Source: Candidatus Thiodiazotropha sp. (ex Monitilora ramsayi) (GTDB lineage: Bacteria; Pseudomonadota; Gammaproteobacteria; Chromatiales; Chromatiaceae). From it: 64,000 nt of DNA. The stretch spans positions 62,001 through 126,000 of the forward strand of contig JAHXIO010000010.1 in the NCBI GenBank assembly GCA_025655595.1, written 5' to 3'. Shown here piece after piece: positions 63,192-64,000 of this stretch. The translations under genes were made by a program, and so were the position numbers. A model generated the notes under the pieces. It was not told the origin of the DNA, made no database searches, and saw only the letters and a program-made list of their open reading frames with translations. Each line of letters starts with the position of its first letter. The stretch's first letter is position 1.

Positions 63192-64000
63192 ATGACCGAC
63201 GCACCGGCATCCGACACAATTGAATCAGAGGATCAGCAGAGCAGTGATCAACTGCCCTATGCATTCGCCCGCCGGCATGGTGTTGTGGTACTGCATGATG
63301 AGGCGGAGGATGCCTACCAACTACTCTACAAACCCGGTGTTCCGCTGGCTGTATTTAGTGAGATACGACGCCTGATCTGCCAACCCATTCAACTCAAAGA
63401 GGTGGATGCCGAAACCCTCGAAAAGCAGCTCTCTCTCATCTATGAATCGGGATCGAAGCAGTCCTCCCAGATCATGGAGACCATGGGAGACGATATCGAC
63501 CTGGATAATGCAGCCCGAGCACTGAACCAACCGGAAGATCTGCTGGAAAGCGACGATGACGCGCCGATCATCCGCTTGATCAATGCACTTTTTACCGAGG
63601 CTATTAAGGAGCAGGCATCGGATATCCATATCGAGCCGTACGAAAACCGACTGGTTGTCCGTTTCCGAGTCGACGGTGTACTCAGGGAAGTCTTGACCCC
63701 ACCCAGAACCGTGGCGCCATTTCTGGTATCCCGTATCAAGGTCATGGCTCATCTCGATATTGCCGAAAAGCGAATCCCGCAGGACGGGCGCATTTCACTC
63801 AAAGTCGGTAACCGACCGGTTGATGTGCGCGTCTCCACCCTGCCTTCCAGCTATGGGGAAAGAGTGGTATTGCGCTTGTTGGACAAACAAGCAGGACGGC
63901 TCGATCTGGAGCAGCTCGGCATGTCAAAAGATCTGCGGGAGCAAGTCGACCCTGGTGTTATCAAGCGACCCCACGGCATCTTTCTGGTTACTGGACCAAC
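63192..64000 (+). CDS. gspE: Type II secretion ATPase GspE (3' end off window)
   Basis: MTDAPASDTIESEDQQSSDQLPYAFARRHGVVVL...QASDIHIEPYENRLVVRFRVDGVLREVL...IKRPHGIFLVTGPT. Confidence 0.95.
   Translation, partial: MTDAPASDTIESEDQQSSDQLPYAFARRHGVVVLHDEAEDAYQLLYKPGVPLAVFSEIRRLICQPIQLKEVDAETLEKQLSLIYESGSKQSSQIMETMGDDIDLDNAARALNQPEDLLESDDDAPIIRLINALFTEAIKEQASDIHIEPYENRLVVRFRVDGVLREVLTPPRTVAPFLVSRIKVMAHLDIAEKRIPQDGRISLKVGNRPVDVRVSTLPSSYGERVVLRLLDKQAGRLDLEQLGMSKDLREQVDPGVIKRPHGIFLVTGP

Overview
The window looks like ordinary chromosome from a gammaproteobacterium. A Chromatiales-like sulfur oxidiser is an inference only. About 57 coding regions can be supported. Main blocks, left to right: (1) a truncated YcgR-like PilZ gene. 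(2) A conserved N-degron/translation neighbourhood (aat-bpt ... infA-clpA-clpS-csp ... rluE-mnmA-hflD-purB-ycfD). A 6.5-kb operon, TonB-dependent receptor / DUF / polyferredoxin / CcdA-SafE-like / exbB-exbD-tonB, lies between bpt and infA, and a GGDEF gene sits where icd would be expected. (3) Housekeeping genes: GNAT, NUDIX, AlkD, beta-carbonic anhydrase, ATP sulfurylase. (4) recC-recB-recD. (5) HDOD, DUF1631, PilZ, lytic transglycosylase, YchJ, HrpA and pnt genes. (6) A compact exosortase/PEP-CTERM-type operon (prsK-prsR-exosortase/EpsI-export protein-tyrosine kinase). (7) A divergent type II secretion operon in the order G-H-I-J-K-L-M-N-D-E, truncated at the right edge. No rRNA, tRNA, CRISPR array, IS element or prophage was recognised. 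The best leads are the redox-linked TonB operon inserted in conserved synteny, an unlisted 42-aa acidic small ORF with its own promoter and terminator, a leader ORF plus hairpins around the cold-shock gene, a GGDEF protein with an insertion between I-site and active site, and the minimal exosortase operon. All calls come from reading the sequence and the supplied ORFs; no database search was run.
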